NCBI RefSeq assembly: GCF_002902305.1
Contig: NZ_PPPX01000016.1
Span: forward strand, 303,272-367,271
DNA length: 64,000 nucleotides
Direction of reading: 5' to 3'
From: Staphylococcus argensis
Lineage (GTDB): Bacteria > Bacillota > Bacilli > Staphylococcales > Staphylococcaceae
This document shows, in pieces, positions 17,442 through 26,562 of the stretch. Below the pieces are notes generated by a model. The model was not told the origin of the DNA. It saw only the letters and a list, made by a program, of their open reading frames with translations, and ran no database searches. Each line of letters starts with the position of its first letter. The first letter of the stretch is position 1. The position numbers and the translations under genes are program-made.

Positions 17442-18635
17442 ATGAAACGTTTGTTGACTGCACTCGCTGCCAGTGTGCTCGTGCTATCTGCCTGTAGTAC
17501 AACAGATGATTCGAAATCTGATAAACAGCACTCAGCTAAATCAGAACAAGCGAAGAAAAATGAAGTGAAATATCCTAAAGATGGAGTTAAAGGGATTTAT
17601 GTAACTCCAAATTCACTTAAAGGCAAGAAGTTTGATGAACTCATCGACTTTATTAATGACACTGACTTAAATACGATGGTCATCGATGTGAAAGATGATA
17701 GCGGAAATATCACGATGAACTTAAGTTCTGATAATAAATTAATTCAGAAGAATACCCAAGAGAGTGTTAATTTGAAGAAATTGATGAAGACGTTAAAGCA
17801 GAATCACATTTATTCCATTGCGCGCATCGTAACTCTTAAAGATTCTAAACTCGCTGAAGAACATCCTGAATGGTCTTTCAAGAAGAAAGATGGCGAAGTT
17901 TGGGAAAGTGACGGCGGCGACAAGTTTATCAATCCTTTTAGTAAAAAAGTCTGGGATTACAATATTAACGTGGCTAAAGCTGCCGCAAACGCCGGTTTCC
18001 AAGAAGTACAATTCGACTACGTCCGCTTCCCAGAAGGTTTCGAGAACATGGACACCGAACTTTCATACTCTAACGGTAAATATAAAGGCGACGATACAGA
18101 CCATACACAACAACGCGTTGAGACAATCACTGATTTCTTAAAAACTGCACGCAAATCATTACATAAATTGGATGTGAAGACTGGTGCAGACGTATTCGGT
18201 TATTCAGCAACTGTTGAAGAAGCACCAGGTATTGGTCAAAGTTTCCCTAAAATTGCGGGTAATGTCGATGTGATTTCTTCAATGGTCTATCCATCTCACT
18301 GGAGTCCAAATGATTTCGGCATTGCTCATCCTGACCTCGAACCATACAAAACTGTCGATAAATATTTAGATCGTGAACATGATGTGTTGAAAAAAGCTGG
18401 AAAACACCAACCACAATCTCGTCCTTGGTTACAAGATTTCACAGCAAGCTATCTCGGTGAAGGTAACTATAAAGAATACGATGCTCAAGCTGTACAAGAT
18501 CAAATTCAAGCATTAAAAGACCACGGTATTAACGAATTCTTGCTCTGGGATGCATCCAATGAGTATACGAAAGGCGTTGACTATTCACCAGATAAAAAAG
18601 AAGATAAAACCCATCATAAAAACGACGATAAATAA
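17442..18635 (+). CDS. Lipoprotein with DUF4015 putative glycoside-hydrolase domain
   Basis: This 397-aa lipoprotein has lipobox LSAC ending at Cys18 and a polar linker to about residue 45. A TIM-barrel-like DUF4015 domain follows (GVKGIYVTP, LNTMVIDVKDDSGNI, IYSIARIVTLKDS, EVQFDYVRFPEG, GADVFGYSA, ISSMVYPSHW). The family is predicted to hydrolyse an extracellular glycan; substrate and catalytic residues are not established. The start follows AAGGGGATG. It is a single-gene unit with hairpin elements on both sides. Confidence 0.85.
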   Translation: MKRLLTALAASVLVLSACSTTDDSKSDKQHSAKSEQAKKNEVKYPKDGVKGIYVTPNSLKGKKFDELIDFINDTDLNTMVIDVKDDSGNITMNLSSDNKLIQKNTQESVNLKKLMKTLKQNHIYSIARIVTLKDSKLAEEHPEWSFKKKDGEVWESDGGDKFINPFSKKVWDYNINVAKAAANAGFQEVQFDYVRFPEGFENMDTELSYSNGKYKGDDTDHTQQRVETITDFLKTARKSLHKLDVKTGADVFGYSATVEEAPGIGQSFPKIAGNVDVISSMVYPSHWSPNDFGIAHPDLEPYKTVDKYLDREHDVLKKAGKHQPQSRPWLQDFTASYLGEGNYKEYDAQAVQDQIQALKDHGINEFLLWDASNEYTKGVDYSPDKKEDKTHHKNDDK

Positions 18636-18645
18636 GCATAAGAAT

Positions 18646-18692
18646 ATGCGCTAGTGCAAGGGCTGATCCCCCCCTCCACTAGCGCATTTTTA
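18646..18692 (+). terminator. Terminator of the DUF4015 gene
   Basis: Perfect 11-bp stem atgcgctagtg/cactagcgcat (18646-18656 with 18677-18687) is followed by TTTTT. Confidence 0.9.
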
Positions 18693-18726
18693 ATGTTTTA
18701 TATAACAATCTCCACTATTTTCAAAC

Positions 18727-21036
18727 TTATAGTACTTTGTCATTTTTTAATTCTTGAATGACACGTGCAGTATTGCGATTATCATTAAATTCGTTGATTT
18801 GACGGTAATTATGACGTACTTTTTCCGGTAAATGATAATTTGTATTTATCGCTTTCTGCACTAATGCGACGAGTTCGTGCTCATCATCAGCCACTACACC
18901 TGGCACGTTATCGCGATTAGCCGGCGTCGTTCCTCCATGCTTGGCAATAATGTCATCAAACTCTTTCCAATAGAAGATTGGGAAAGCACCATGATTAATC
19001 GCATCAAAGATAATCGAAGAAATATCAGTGATATAGATTACAGAATTCTTCAATGTATCTGTCGGATCTTCGACAAATAAATCGGCATAGTCTTTAAATA
19101 AATCCTTCGCATAGTGCGCAAATTTGTTGTGGGCTGCGATTTGTAAACGATCTAGCAATCCAGCTTGTTCAAACGCTCGAATCACTTCTACCATAGATTG
19201 ATAATACGTCGTCTTCTTAATGTCACCGTTCACGACAGCTGATTCTTCCCACGGACGCCAAGTTGGCATGTAAGTAATCTTGTTGGCATTCGGAGCGAGT
19301 TGGGCATTGTCGAATTTCGGCATACCCGTTTTCATCAATTCGAAATCGTTATACCCTAATTCATTAAAGATTTTAGCTTCAACTTCTGAACTTACGACAG
19401 ATTTCACCACATTGTTGGTCATGTTCTTTTTGTGGAATCCTACATTTTTCGAATCTCCACGTGGTTTTAAAAATGTAATACCATGTTGCAAGAAATACAG
19501 CGGTGTCGCTTGAATTTTACGATTTAAGCGATCATTGAAAATGCGTGTGTTAATCGCATGATTACTCAATTCACTGGCAATAAAGTAATCCGCGAGGAAA
19601 ACATATAAATAGTTTTTAAAGCTAAAGCGCTCAACAATCTTCTTGCCCCACTTCTTCTTCATCTCTTTATATTGCGGAGATGTGCGATCTAAGATAAAGC
19701 GATTCGTCGCTTTCGTGCTACGATCACTGGCTGCCGCTTCAAACACATATTTACCAGATTCTACGGCTTTAGAAGCTTCTTTTTCAAAATAGACATTCAC
19801 ATTACGACGTCCCATCAAGAACTTAACGACTGGCGCCACTTTCGCCGCCATACTAATCTTCCACTTATACCACGGTTGATAAATCTTCAATGCTGGCAGG
19901 TTGCCAATCGATAAGTTATTCGCCGCATTTCGACGAATGATGATCGCATGACCTTTATAGTTAAATGTACGCACAACTTTCGCTTGGTCATTTAACTGTT
20001 TCATTTGATGGAGTGGATGAACCATCTTACCATTCAACGCCATAAATACGGTGTTATGAATTTGAGTAAGGTGTGGCAACTGCTTAATCTTCACTTTCGC
20101 CTCAAACTGACCCGAGCGTGACCACTTCACTTTACCGAGTAACTCCCCTGATTTCGTCACCAGTTCGGTAGGTTGAATCGTCGCATGATAATCAATTTGA
20201 CCACTAAAGACTATATGTCGCAGTGACTTCTGCACTTTAACCTCACTACGTTGATAAAGCAAGTCGTTCTCTTTGTCCGTCTTAATGCTGAGCTTACCAT
20301 TACGATAACTGATAATATATAGTTGATTATCTAATTTTAAATAAACTGGACGTGTTTGATGGCGTAAAAAGTCATCATCTAGACGTGCATCTTTTTCTCT
20401 TTTCAAATTACTGAGACGAATGCGTTGTTGATGTGTAGAAGTCTGTACTACTAGCTCGTTCGCACTATTAAAGTCGAATTGGAGTTCAGAATCTGAAATT
20501 ACATCGATATGGTGGGTTTTAAAAGAAAAATCACGCTTAGCATGTGTATATTCTAAGAAAGTAAAGTCAGACTCGTACTGGATTTTAATAAAAATCGCAG
20601 GGTTGCCCTCACGATTAACCTCATCTGTAATCCATGGCTTACGTCCTACCTCGAATAGCGTGCTATAATCGAGTTCAACTGCGACATCGTTGTACGTATC
20701 TCTAATCCGATAACTTAACTCTGTCGGCGTCACTTCAAAGCGCTCATGTAATGCTTGAATTGAAATATTGAGACTGCCTTCCGTCTTATTATTCAAATAC
20801 GGTGTACAGTACACTTTATGATTTTTCGCATGTACATAATAAACACTTTCTTGATATTCAAATATCGCAATGAGTCCATCTGGATAAGCAGTCTTTCCTA
20901 ACTTAAACTCTGACCCATCAAGTTGGGAAGATTGAATGCGCCATGTCTTCTCATTACGCACGGTAAAGACGAGTTGTTGTGGTAATTGTTCTTGAATTGA
21001 ACCGTAGTTCACATTAAATTTAACTAATTCTATCAT
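18727..21036 (-). CDS. CDP-glycerol glycerophosphotransferase-family protein (TagF/TarL-like)
   Basis: This 769-aa enzyme is of the teichoic acid polymerase family. An all-beta N-terminal half (about 1-370) precedes the GT-B-type transferase domain. Family blocks are YFLQHGITF (catalytic-type His-Gly), KTGMPKFDN, YMPTWRPWEES and ITDISSIIFDAINHG. It should transfer polyol-phosphate units from a CDP donor onto a wall or membrane acceptor on the cytoplasmic face. GAGGAG lies 8 bases before the ATG. It starts 13 bases after the stop of the related gene upstream, so the two form an operon. Whether they build wall teichoic acid or an accessory polymer cannot be told from the window. Confidence 0.85.
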   Translation of the reverse strand: MIELVKFNVNYGSIQEQLPQQLVFTVRNEKTWRIQSSQLDGSEFKLGKTAYPDGLIAIFEYQESVYYVHAKNHKVYCTPYLNNKTEGSLNISIQALHERFEVTPTELSYRIRDTYNDVAVELDYSTLFEVGRKPWITDEVNREGNPAIFIKIQYESDFTFLEYTHAKRDFSFKTHHIDVISDSELQFDFNSANELVVQTSTHQQRIRLSNLKREKDARLDDDFLRHQTRPVYLKLDNQLYIISYRNGKLSIKTDKENDLLYQRSEVKVQKSLRHIVFSGQIDYHATIQPTELVTKSGELLGKVKWSRSGQFEAKVKIKQLPHLTQIHNTVFMALNGKMVHPLHQMKQLNDQAKVVRTFNYKGHAIIIRRNAANNLSIGNLPALKIYQPWYKWKISMAAKVAPVVKFLMGRRNVNVYFEKEASKAVESGKYVFEAAASDRSTKATNRFILDRTSPQYKEMKKKWGKKIVERFSFKNYLYVFLADYFIASELSNHAINTRIFNDRLNRKIQATPLYFLQHGITFLKPRGDSKNVGFHKKNMTNNVVKSVVSSEVEAKIFNELGYNDFELMKTGMPKFDNAQLAPNANKITYMPTWRPWEESAVVNGDIKKTTYYQSMVEVIRAFEQAGLLDRLQIAAHNKFAHYAKDLFKDYADLFVEDPTDTLKNSVIYITDISSIIFDAINHGAFPIFYWKEFDDIIAKHGGTTPANRDNVPGVVADDEHELVALVQKAINTNYHLPEKVRHNYRQINEFNDNRNTARVIQELKNDKVL

Positions 21037-21049
21037 CTCTCTAGCTCCT

Positions 21050-23611
21050 CTAATGTTCTTGTACCTTCGTCATAATCGCTTCATACACGCGCTCGCAATT
21101 ATGATGATCAATATGGTTAAAAATAAGATTTCGATCGCCTATTGGGCCGTGTGTACGTTTCAGCGCAGCCTCAATGTTATAAATCAGCTCATTTTCAGAA
21201 TAAGCAATGTCACCGATAAAGGTATCGTTAATCGGTCTTAAGATGCCCTTTCTAAAGAACTGCGCCACGTCAAAGTGGTAGAACAGCACAGGCTTGTTCA
21301 TATAAGAGAAATCGAAGCTGACAGAACTATAATCCGTAATGAGTAAATCGTGATTGATCAGTAAATCCTGCACAGTTTCTTTACCGAGCTCAACATAATT
21401 GACTTGCGACGCCGCGTTGTCCTCTAAGTACATCTTAAAGAAACTTTGCGCACGATAATGCGGATAGAAATTCAATTCAAGTTGATACTGTTCACTCAAC
21501 TTCAACAATTGCTCATTATTAATCAAACTCATGTAGCGCTTTAAATACTCACTGTGTGTAAAAGCCTCTGTAGAGTTCAACCAATCGCGCCATGTCGGCA
21601 TGATTAACACATGCTTAACCTCTTTACGAGGTTCTAGCGGTAGACGGTCAAAGCGTGGTAAGCCTGTGACAGCTACTTCCTCATCTTTATAGCCCATCTC
21701 GTGCATTACGACATCTCGTTTCTCGTAGTCGCTTGAGACATTAAATAAATCAAACGGTGATTCATAATACTTACGATGATATTCCACATTTTTACGCCCA
21801 AGCACACCATGTTGAAGGAAGATCTTAGTCGTATCTTCGTAACCCCAGAAACCAGGAGCTGCTTTATAGGGCATAATGTTCTCGATATCGTGCGTACACA
21901 TGAGTACTTGTGCTTGTGGTGCGATACGGAGGTGTTCTTCTGAACCGAAACGTAACACGTGATCTAAATGTTGAATGCCCGTATAGTCTTCAGACGTTTC
22001 ATCGATGACGTAATACGCTTCCACATCCGTGTGTTCTTGTAACCACTTGAACATGTGAATACCACTTTCTTGCGCAGTATCCGTACGTTCGCCAATCATC
22101 CAAATATTACTATTTTTAACATTATTGTCATTCAATATTTGTAATTCACGAGTTGATAAATCGAACGTTTCAAATTTGATATTTTTAAAAGGTGTGAGCG
22201 TCATCATAAAGTAGACGGTGCGCTCTCCAATGGCTTGCTCGACTAGTGTTTGAACTTTATCTTTTTTATAAATACCTGTCTTGTATTTAATCTTCTGCTT
22301 TCTCACCAACGTCTCACCATCATAAACTGTCACGAACACATCGATGATCGATTTCTTCTTCGTTAGCAGTTCTGACAAGCGTTGATAATCGAGTGACACA
22401 CTTTGTTCACCACGTTCAATCGGCTGTGACCACGTCAGTTCTGACTCTCGCTCTTCAAATGTTAAATAATAATGACAATGTTGATAGACTGCATGCGGTT
22501 GGAAATAAATATTTAAATGCTGGTCGTCATACGAATTTACACCAACTTTGAACTTCGGTTTGCGATATTTTAACGTCATACCGTTACGGCTATTGATATT
22601 TAATTGATAAATCTCATCTTCTAAAGTGTGGAACGTCTTGAATTTCACCGACTCTGCCGTCAAGAGATACGTATGTTCATTAATGCAGATAAAGACTTTC
22701 TTCGTCTTAACACTTTCAATCGTCGATAAATCTAATTTCGCAGATACCTTATTTAAGCCAATCGTCGTATCTAAGAACTGCACCTGACTGTAGTTCACGT
22801 CGACGATACCGAGTTGAACTTCATCCTCATGTTGCATCGTATATGGCGTTTCAAACGCAATATTAAGATGGTTCTCGTCGGCCAACTGCGTTATTTGAAC
22901 GTCAGACACTTCGTAGAATACACGGTTGATAGTGAGTACATTTCGACTCAGATGATACTGCATGAAATAACGCTTGAATGTCAGCGGCTTTAAGACTTCA
23001 ACTGGATACAGTTCAAGCCCTTTTACCGCATACAAATAGAACGCTTCTCGCGCGATTTCCTCTTGAATATAAGCGACATTGACCTTGCCAGCATGACAGT
23101 CCAACGTCTTCATATGTTGAGAGTTCAACAGTACCAATGCTTCGATCGACGTTGAATGACTTGAGCTATCTGTCACTTCGAGCTCATCCCCAGCCTTACT
23201 AAAATGCACCGGGCAAGGTTCGTTGATGTACGTATAACCTAGTTGTAAATGCTGAAGCACAATCTGCTGATCCACTTCGAGTTGATACAGACCACCGTTC
23301 AGGCCTTGCATCACCTCAAGACGATTGCCTGCTTGTAACCATAAACGCTTGCCATTATGCGCTAAAGCAATATGTAATTGTGATTGAGTGCTATGAAGAA
23401 TATGAGTAGGTAGCTGAAGTACTAACGCATTACGTGAGTGAGAAGTCACTTCGAAATCAATCGGTTGACCATTTGCCGTAATAGTCAGTTGTTGCGCATT
23501 AAAGCGTAGAAAGTTCTTATATGTACAATCTATAGTGATATATTCTTCGCCTAGATAAACACTTTGAACGACAAATTGCTTCACTAGGCGTTGTTTAAGT
23601 TGTTGTAACAC
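21050..23611 (-). CDS. CDP-glycerol glycerophosphotransferase-family protein (TagF/TarL-like)
   Basis: This protein, 853 aa from the preferred GTG start, has a long beta-rich N-terminal region (about 1-490) and a C-terminal transferase domain with FLQHGVLGRKN, VTGLPRFDR, LIMPTWRDWL and LITDYSSVSFDFSYMNKPV. It is a teichoic-acid-polymerase-type enzyme and the first gene of a two-gene operon. AGGAGG (23621-23626) lies 9 bases before an in-frame GTG at 23611. An in-frame ATG 54 bases further up (23665) has no ribosome site, so GTG is preferred. The operon lies back to back with icaADBC across a 586-base gap. Confidence 0.85.
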   Translation of the reverse strand: MLQQLKQRLVKQFVVQSVYLGEEYITIDCTYKNFLRFNAQQLTITANGQPIDFEVTSHSRNALVLQLPTHILHSTQSQLHIALAHNGKRLWLQAGNRLEVMQGLNGGLYQLEVDQQIVLQHLQLGYTYINEPCPVHFSKAGDELEVTDSSSHSTSIEALVLLNSQHMKTLDCHAGKVNVAYIQEEIAREAFYLYAVKGLELYPVEVLKPLTFKRYFMQYHLSRNVLTINRVFYEVSDVQITQLADENHLNIAFETPYTMQHEDEVQLGIVDVNYSQVQFLDTTIGLNKVSAKLDLSTIESVKTKKVFICINEHTYLLTAESVKFKTFHTLEDEIYQLNINSRNGMTLKYRKPKFKVGVNSYDDQHLNIYFQPHAVYQHCHYYLTFEERESELTWSQPIERGEQSVSLDYQRLSELLTKKKSIIDVFVTVYDGETLVRKQKIKYKTGIYKKDKVQTLVEQAIGERTVYFMMTLTPFKNIKFETFDLSTRELQILNDNNVKNSNIWMIGERTDTAQESGIHMFKWLQEHTDVEAYYVIDETSEDYTGIQHLDHVLRFGSEEHLRIAPQAQVLMCTHDIENIMPYKAAPGFWGYEDTTKIFLQHGVLGRKNVEYHRKYYESPFDLFNVSSDYEKRDVVMHEMGYKDEEVAVTGLPRFDRLPLEPRKEVKHVLIMPTWRDWLNSTEAFTHSEYLKRYMSLINNEQLLKLSEQYQLELNFYPHYRAQSFFKMYLEDNAASQVNYVELGKETVQDLLINHDLLITDYSSVSFDFSYMNKPVLFYHFDVAQFFRKGILRPINDTFIGDIAYSENELIYNIEAALKRTHGPIGDRNLIFNHIDHHNCERVYEAIMTKVQEH

Positions 23612-23620
23612 CCTCGCGTC

Positions 23621-23626
23621 CCTCCT
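23621..23626 (-). promoter_or_regulatory. RBS that supports the GTG start
   Basis: A perfect AGGAGG on the minus strand, 9 bases before GTG. It lies within the coding frame of the longer ATG version, which argues that the longer version is not the real one. Confidence 0.7.
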
Positions 23627-24133
23627 GAAACGAATTTCATCTAATATTTGATTTTGTAGAGACATAGGGCTTATATGGGTCTTCTAACGGTAATTACAAC
23701 CTCTTCTGAGTGCATTACCTCACAAATGATTCCCTAATCAAAATCCCTACCACTTAACGTTTTATTGAATTTTGATGCTAGTTCATTAAATGTGACTGTT
23801 CTTAAATTTATTGATTACTATATTATATTCTATATCTTTTGTCGGTAACAGTAAAAACAAACAACTTATTCACAAAAATACTAAAATATTTATCCATTTA
23901 AACACTACTCTGATTTAAACAACTTTTCTTTACGTTGCTAATGCAAAAGAGACGCATTATTATAAAGTAGGTTTAAATTCCTAGTTCATTACTATTTAAA
24001 GTAGGTTTACTCTCAATAATTTTATTCTACCTCACAAATCGCACTTTAATTCCATAAACAAAAGTTGAGAAATAAATTAATTACTAGTTAATATTATTAT
24101 TGTTTTGCGTAACATCAATTTAATAGTTTAGCG
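23627..24133. other. AT-rich gap upstream of ica without icaR
   Basis: About 500 bases between the transferase operon and icaA. In S. aureus and S. epidermidis the divergent TetR-type repressor icaR occupies this place. No open reading frame resembling a TetR protein, whole or broken, is seen on either strand. A direct repeat of gtaggttta occurs near 23968 and 24001. Confidence 0.6.
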
Positions 24134-24163
24134 ATTGTAATTTTGATTTAAGTGTATTACAAT
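24134..24163 (+). promoter_or_regulatory. icaA promoter inside an inverted repeat
   Basis: TTGTAA (24135-24140), 17 bases and TACAAT (24158-24163) form a sigma-A-type promoter. The -35 and -10 boxes lie in perfect 8-bp inverted arms, attgtaat (24134-24141) and attacaat (24156-24163), which could be an operator. Confidence 0.55.
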
Positions 24164-24197
24164 TCAATTGACTGATTAACGGAAGGTAGAACAGAAC

Positions 24198-25427
24198 ATG
24201 ATGGACATCTTACTATTTCCACTGATGTATCCGCTCTTTATGTCCATTTATTGGATTGTAGGTACCGTGTACTACGTCGCTTGTTACGAACGTAAGTTAA
24301 AGCGTAAAGTCGACAAGGATATCGGTGACATGGGTATCTCCTTTCTCATTCCTTGCTATAACGAAGAAACGACGATTAAAGATACGATATTGAATGTCTA
24401 TAACTTAGAATTTCCTAACAAAGAGATTATCGTCATTAACGATGGGAGTTCAGATCATTCAGCTCGTATATTAGAACAGCTCGCTCAAGAAATTGATTTT
24501 AAATTTATTAATTTACGGGATAACAAAGGGAAGGCAAATGCACTTAATGAAGGGATTAATCATGCGAAATTTGATTATGTAATGGGTATCGATGCAGATA
24601 CGATTATCGATAATGATGGACCGTATTACATGATTCAGCATTTTAAAAATGATAGTCAATTGGCAGCAGTCACAGGCAATCCGCGTATTCGTAACAAGAA
24701 ATCGCTACTCGGTAAGATTCAAGCAATCGAATACACGAGTATGGTCGGTGGGATTAAACGTGCCCAATCCGTCATAGGTAAGATCAATACGATTTCTGGG
24801 GTCTTTACACTCTTTCGTAAAAGTGCGGTGGAACACGTCGGCAAATGGGATATTGACATGATTACAGAAGATATTGCGATTTCCTGGAAATTTCACTTAC
24901 ATAAATACACGATCAAGTATGAACCACGCGCGCTCTGCTGGATGTTGGTACCAGAAACGATTGGTGATTTATGGAAGCAACGTATTCGCTGGGCACAAGG
25001 TGGGCAGGAAGTACTGATTCGCGACTGGAAACGCGGGTTAACAGCGATTAATATCCCGCTCTTCACACTGATTATTGAACAAACGTTATCTTTAATATGG
25101 GTTTATTGGATTATCGGTGCTTTATGTTGGATGATACTACATATCAATTTCTTAGATATTTACTATCTAGAATACCAATTTACACTCATTCTGTTGCCGG
25201 CACTCGTCCTGACATTTATCAACGTCTTACAGTTCACCGTCTCCCTTCTCATCGACAGTCGCTATGAGAAACTCAATCTGATTACATTTATCTTTTTAAG
25301 TTGGTATCCCGTATTCTACTGGCTACTCAATGCTTTAGTTGCCATCGTAGCATTACCGAAAGCATTGCGTCGAAAGAAAGGAGCATTTGCAACATGGACA
25401 AGTCCGGAACGTCGAAACGAAGAATAG
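24198..25427 (+). CDS. icaA: Poly-beta-1,6-GlcNAc synthase IcaA
   Basis: This 409-aa GT2-family membrane glycosyltransferase polymerises UDP-GlcNAc into PNAG/PIA, the biofilm polysaccharide, together with IcaD. N-terminal membrane spans lie before residue 32. Catalytic motifs are NDGSSD (81-86), DAD (132-134), TED (223-225) and QRIRW (261-265), and C-terminal membrane spans follow. GGAAGG lies 11 bases before the first of two ATG codons. It is the first gene of icaADBC and overlaps icaD by 34 bases. Length agrees with S. aureus IcaA (412 aa). Confidence 0.96.
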   Translation: MMDILLFPLMYPLFMSIYWIVGTVYYVACYERKLKRKVDKDIGDMGISFLIPCYNEETTIKDTILNVYNLEFPNKEIIVINDGSSDHSARILEQLAQEIDFKFINLRDNKGKANALNEGINHAKFDYVMGIDADTIIDNDGPYYMIQHFKNDSQLAAVTGNPRIRNKKSLLGKIQAIEYTSMVGGIKRAQSVIGKINTISGVFTLFRKSAVEHVGKWDIDMITEDIAISWKFHLHKYTIKYEPRALCWMLVPETIGDLWKQRIRWAQGGQEVLIRDWKRGLTAINIPLFTLIIEQTLSLIWVYWIIGALCWMILHINFLDIYYLEYQFTLILLPALVLTFINVLQFTVSLLIDSRYEKLNLITFIFLSWYPVFYWLLNALVAIVALPKALRRKKGAFATWTSPERRNEE

Positions 25428-25702
25428 CGCATCTCGGTTTAAATCTTCTACGCGAAGGTGTCATCTTAATATTCAGCTTAGGGTTCTGGCTCTACTGCAT
25501 CATCGCCTTTATCCTTTTTGTAGGAACTATGGTGCGGTCACACTCCCCTTCCGTCTTATTAACACGCGTGACTTTGAATTTAGAGGCGAGTGACATTGAA
25601 CAGCTCCTGCGCACGATGCTTTTATTCTCACTGATAGCCATAGTGATATTTACGACTTGTTATATTGTGCAGAGATTTGTATGTGGTAAAAGAGGCTACT
25701 AA
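25394..25702 (+). CDS. icaD: PNAG synthase accessory protein IcaD
   Basis: This 102-aa, two-span membrane protein is needed with IcaA for full PNAG synthesis. Like S. aureus IcaD (101 aa) it has a basic N-terminus, an arginine-glutamate pair before the first span (LREGVILIFS), a short outside loop and a second span near residues 70-92. ATG at 25394 is chosen from family length; an in-frame upstream extension lies wholly inside icaA. It overlaps the end of icaA, as in other staphylococci. Confidence 0.92.
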   Translation: MDKSGTSKRRIAHLGLNLLREGVILIFSLGFWLYCIIAFILFVGTMVRSHSPSVLLTRVTLNLEASDIEQLLRTMLLFSLIAIVIFTTCYIVQRFVCGKRGY

Positions 25703-25704
25703 CT

Positions 25705-26562
25705 TTGAGAAACGTACATAAGTGCTTTATTATCTGTCTCACTCTCCTCCTATGCTTATGCGAAATAATATGTACAAGTCCTGCCAAAGCAGCGGCTACA
25801 CCATCCGAATTAAGTTCAAATCCTAATGCAGCTATCGCACTCACTTACCATCGAGTTCGAGACGGCAGCTTACTCGAACGCTTTATGCAATGGTTCTCAA
25901 ATAGTAAAGAACTTAACACTTATAGTGTGACGAAACGAGAATTTGAGGCACAAATGGCGTGGCTTCACGCTCATGACGCACACTTTCTCACGGAAGCTGA
26001 ACTTTTAAAGTATAAAGCACAAGGTCACTTTCCTCCTCGAAGTGTATGGATTAGCTTTGATGACATGGATGAAACGACCTTGTATAATGCTCAACCCATT
26101 CTTAAGAAATATGACATCCCGGCCACTGGATTTCTCATCACTGGGCATGTAGGTGATCACGATTTTCATAATCTTGATTTACTCACATTAGCAGAACTTA
26201 AAGAACTCCACTGTTCAGGTTTATGGAACTTTAGCTCTCACTCCCACGACTTACATGGGTTAAAAGGTAAGAACGCCAACATGACATCCGTCTCAAAACC
26301 CGTCTTAAACTCAGATATTCAGGCCAGCAAAGCTTTCTTAAAGAAACATTTTAATGAAGATAATCAAAGTATTGCCTATCCTTATGGCAAATTGAACGAA
26401 CGCAACATCGAAGTACTCGAAGGAAACGGCATTCACTACGGCTTTACAGAAGTCGACAAAGTGATTGAACCGACATGCAATAATTACAAAATACCCCGCA
26501 TATTAGTGAGTCGCGATTCATTTGAACGACTCATCAAGGGGTGGACAGGATTTCACTCATGA
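25705..26562 (+). CDS. icaB: PNAG N-deacetylase IcaB
   Basis: This 285-aa secreted or surface-bound polysaccharide deacetylase of the NodB/CE4 type removes some acetyl groups from PNAG, which lets the polymer stick to the cell. A signal segment spans about residues 6-30 (ending AKA). Family blocks are LTYHRVRDG (46-54), WISFDDMDET (115-124, catalytic Asp-Asp) and the metal-site segment HSHDLH (179-184). YPYGK lies further on. The start codon appears to be TTG two bases after the icaD stop, with AGAGG before it. It overlaps icaC by four bases. Confidence 0.93.
   Translation: MRNVHKCFIICLTLLLCLCEIICTSPAKAAATPSELSSNPNAAIALTYHRVRDGSLLERFMQWFSNSKELNTYSVTKREFEAQMAWLHAHDAHFLTEAELLKYKAQGHFPPRSVWISFDDMDETTLYNAQPILKKYDIPATGFLITGHVGDHDFHNLDLLTLAELKELHCSGLWNFSSHSHDLHGLKGKNANMTSVSKPVLNSDIQASKAFLKKHFNEDNQSIAYPYGKLNERNIEVLEGNGIHYGFTEVDKVIEPTCNNYKIPRILVSRDSFERLIKGWTGFHS

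Noticed and set aside
23627-24133. icaR or its remnant
   Set aside because: No TetR-like helix-turn-helix reading frame of any length was seen on either strand.
25301-25393. 31-residue extension of IcaD
   Set aside because: It lies wholly inside icaA and exceeds the family length. The ATG at 25394 gives the normal IcaD.
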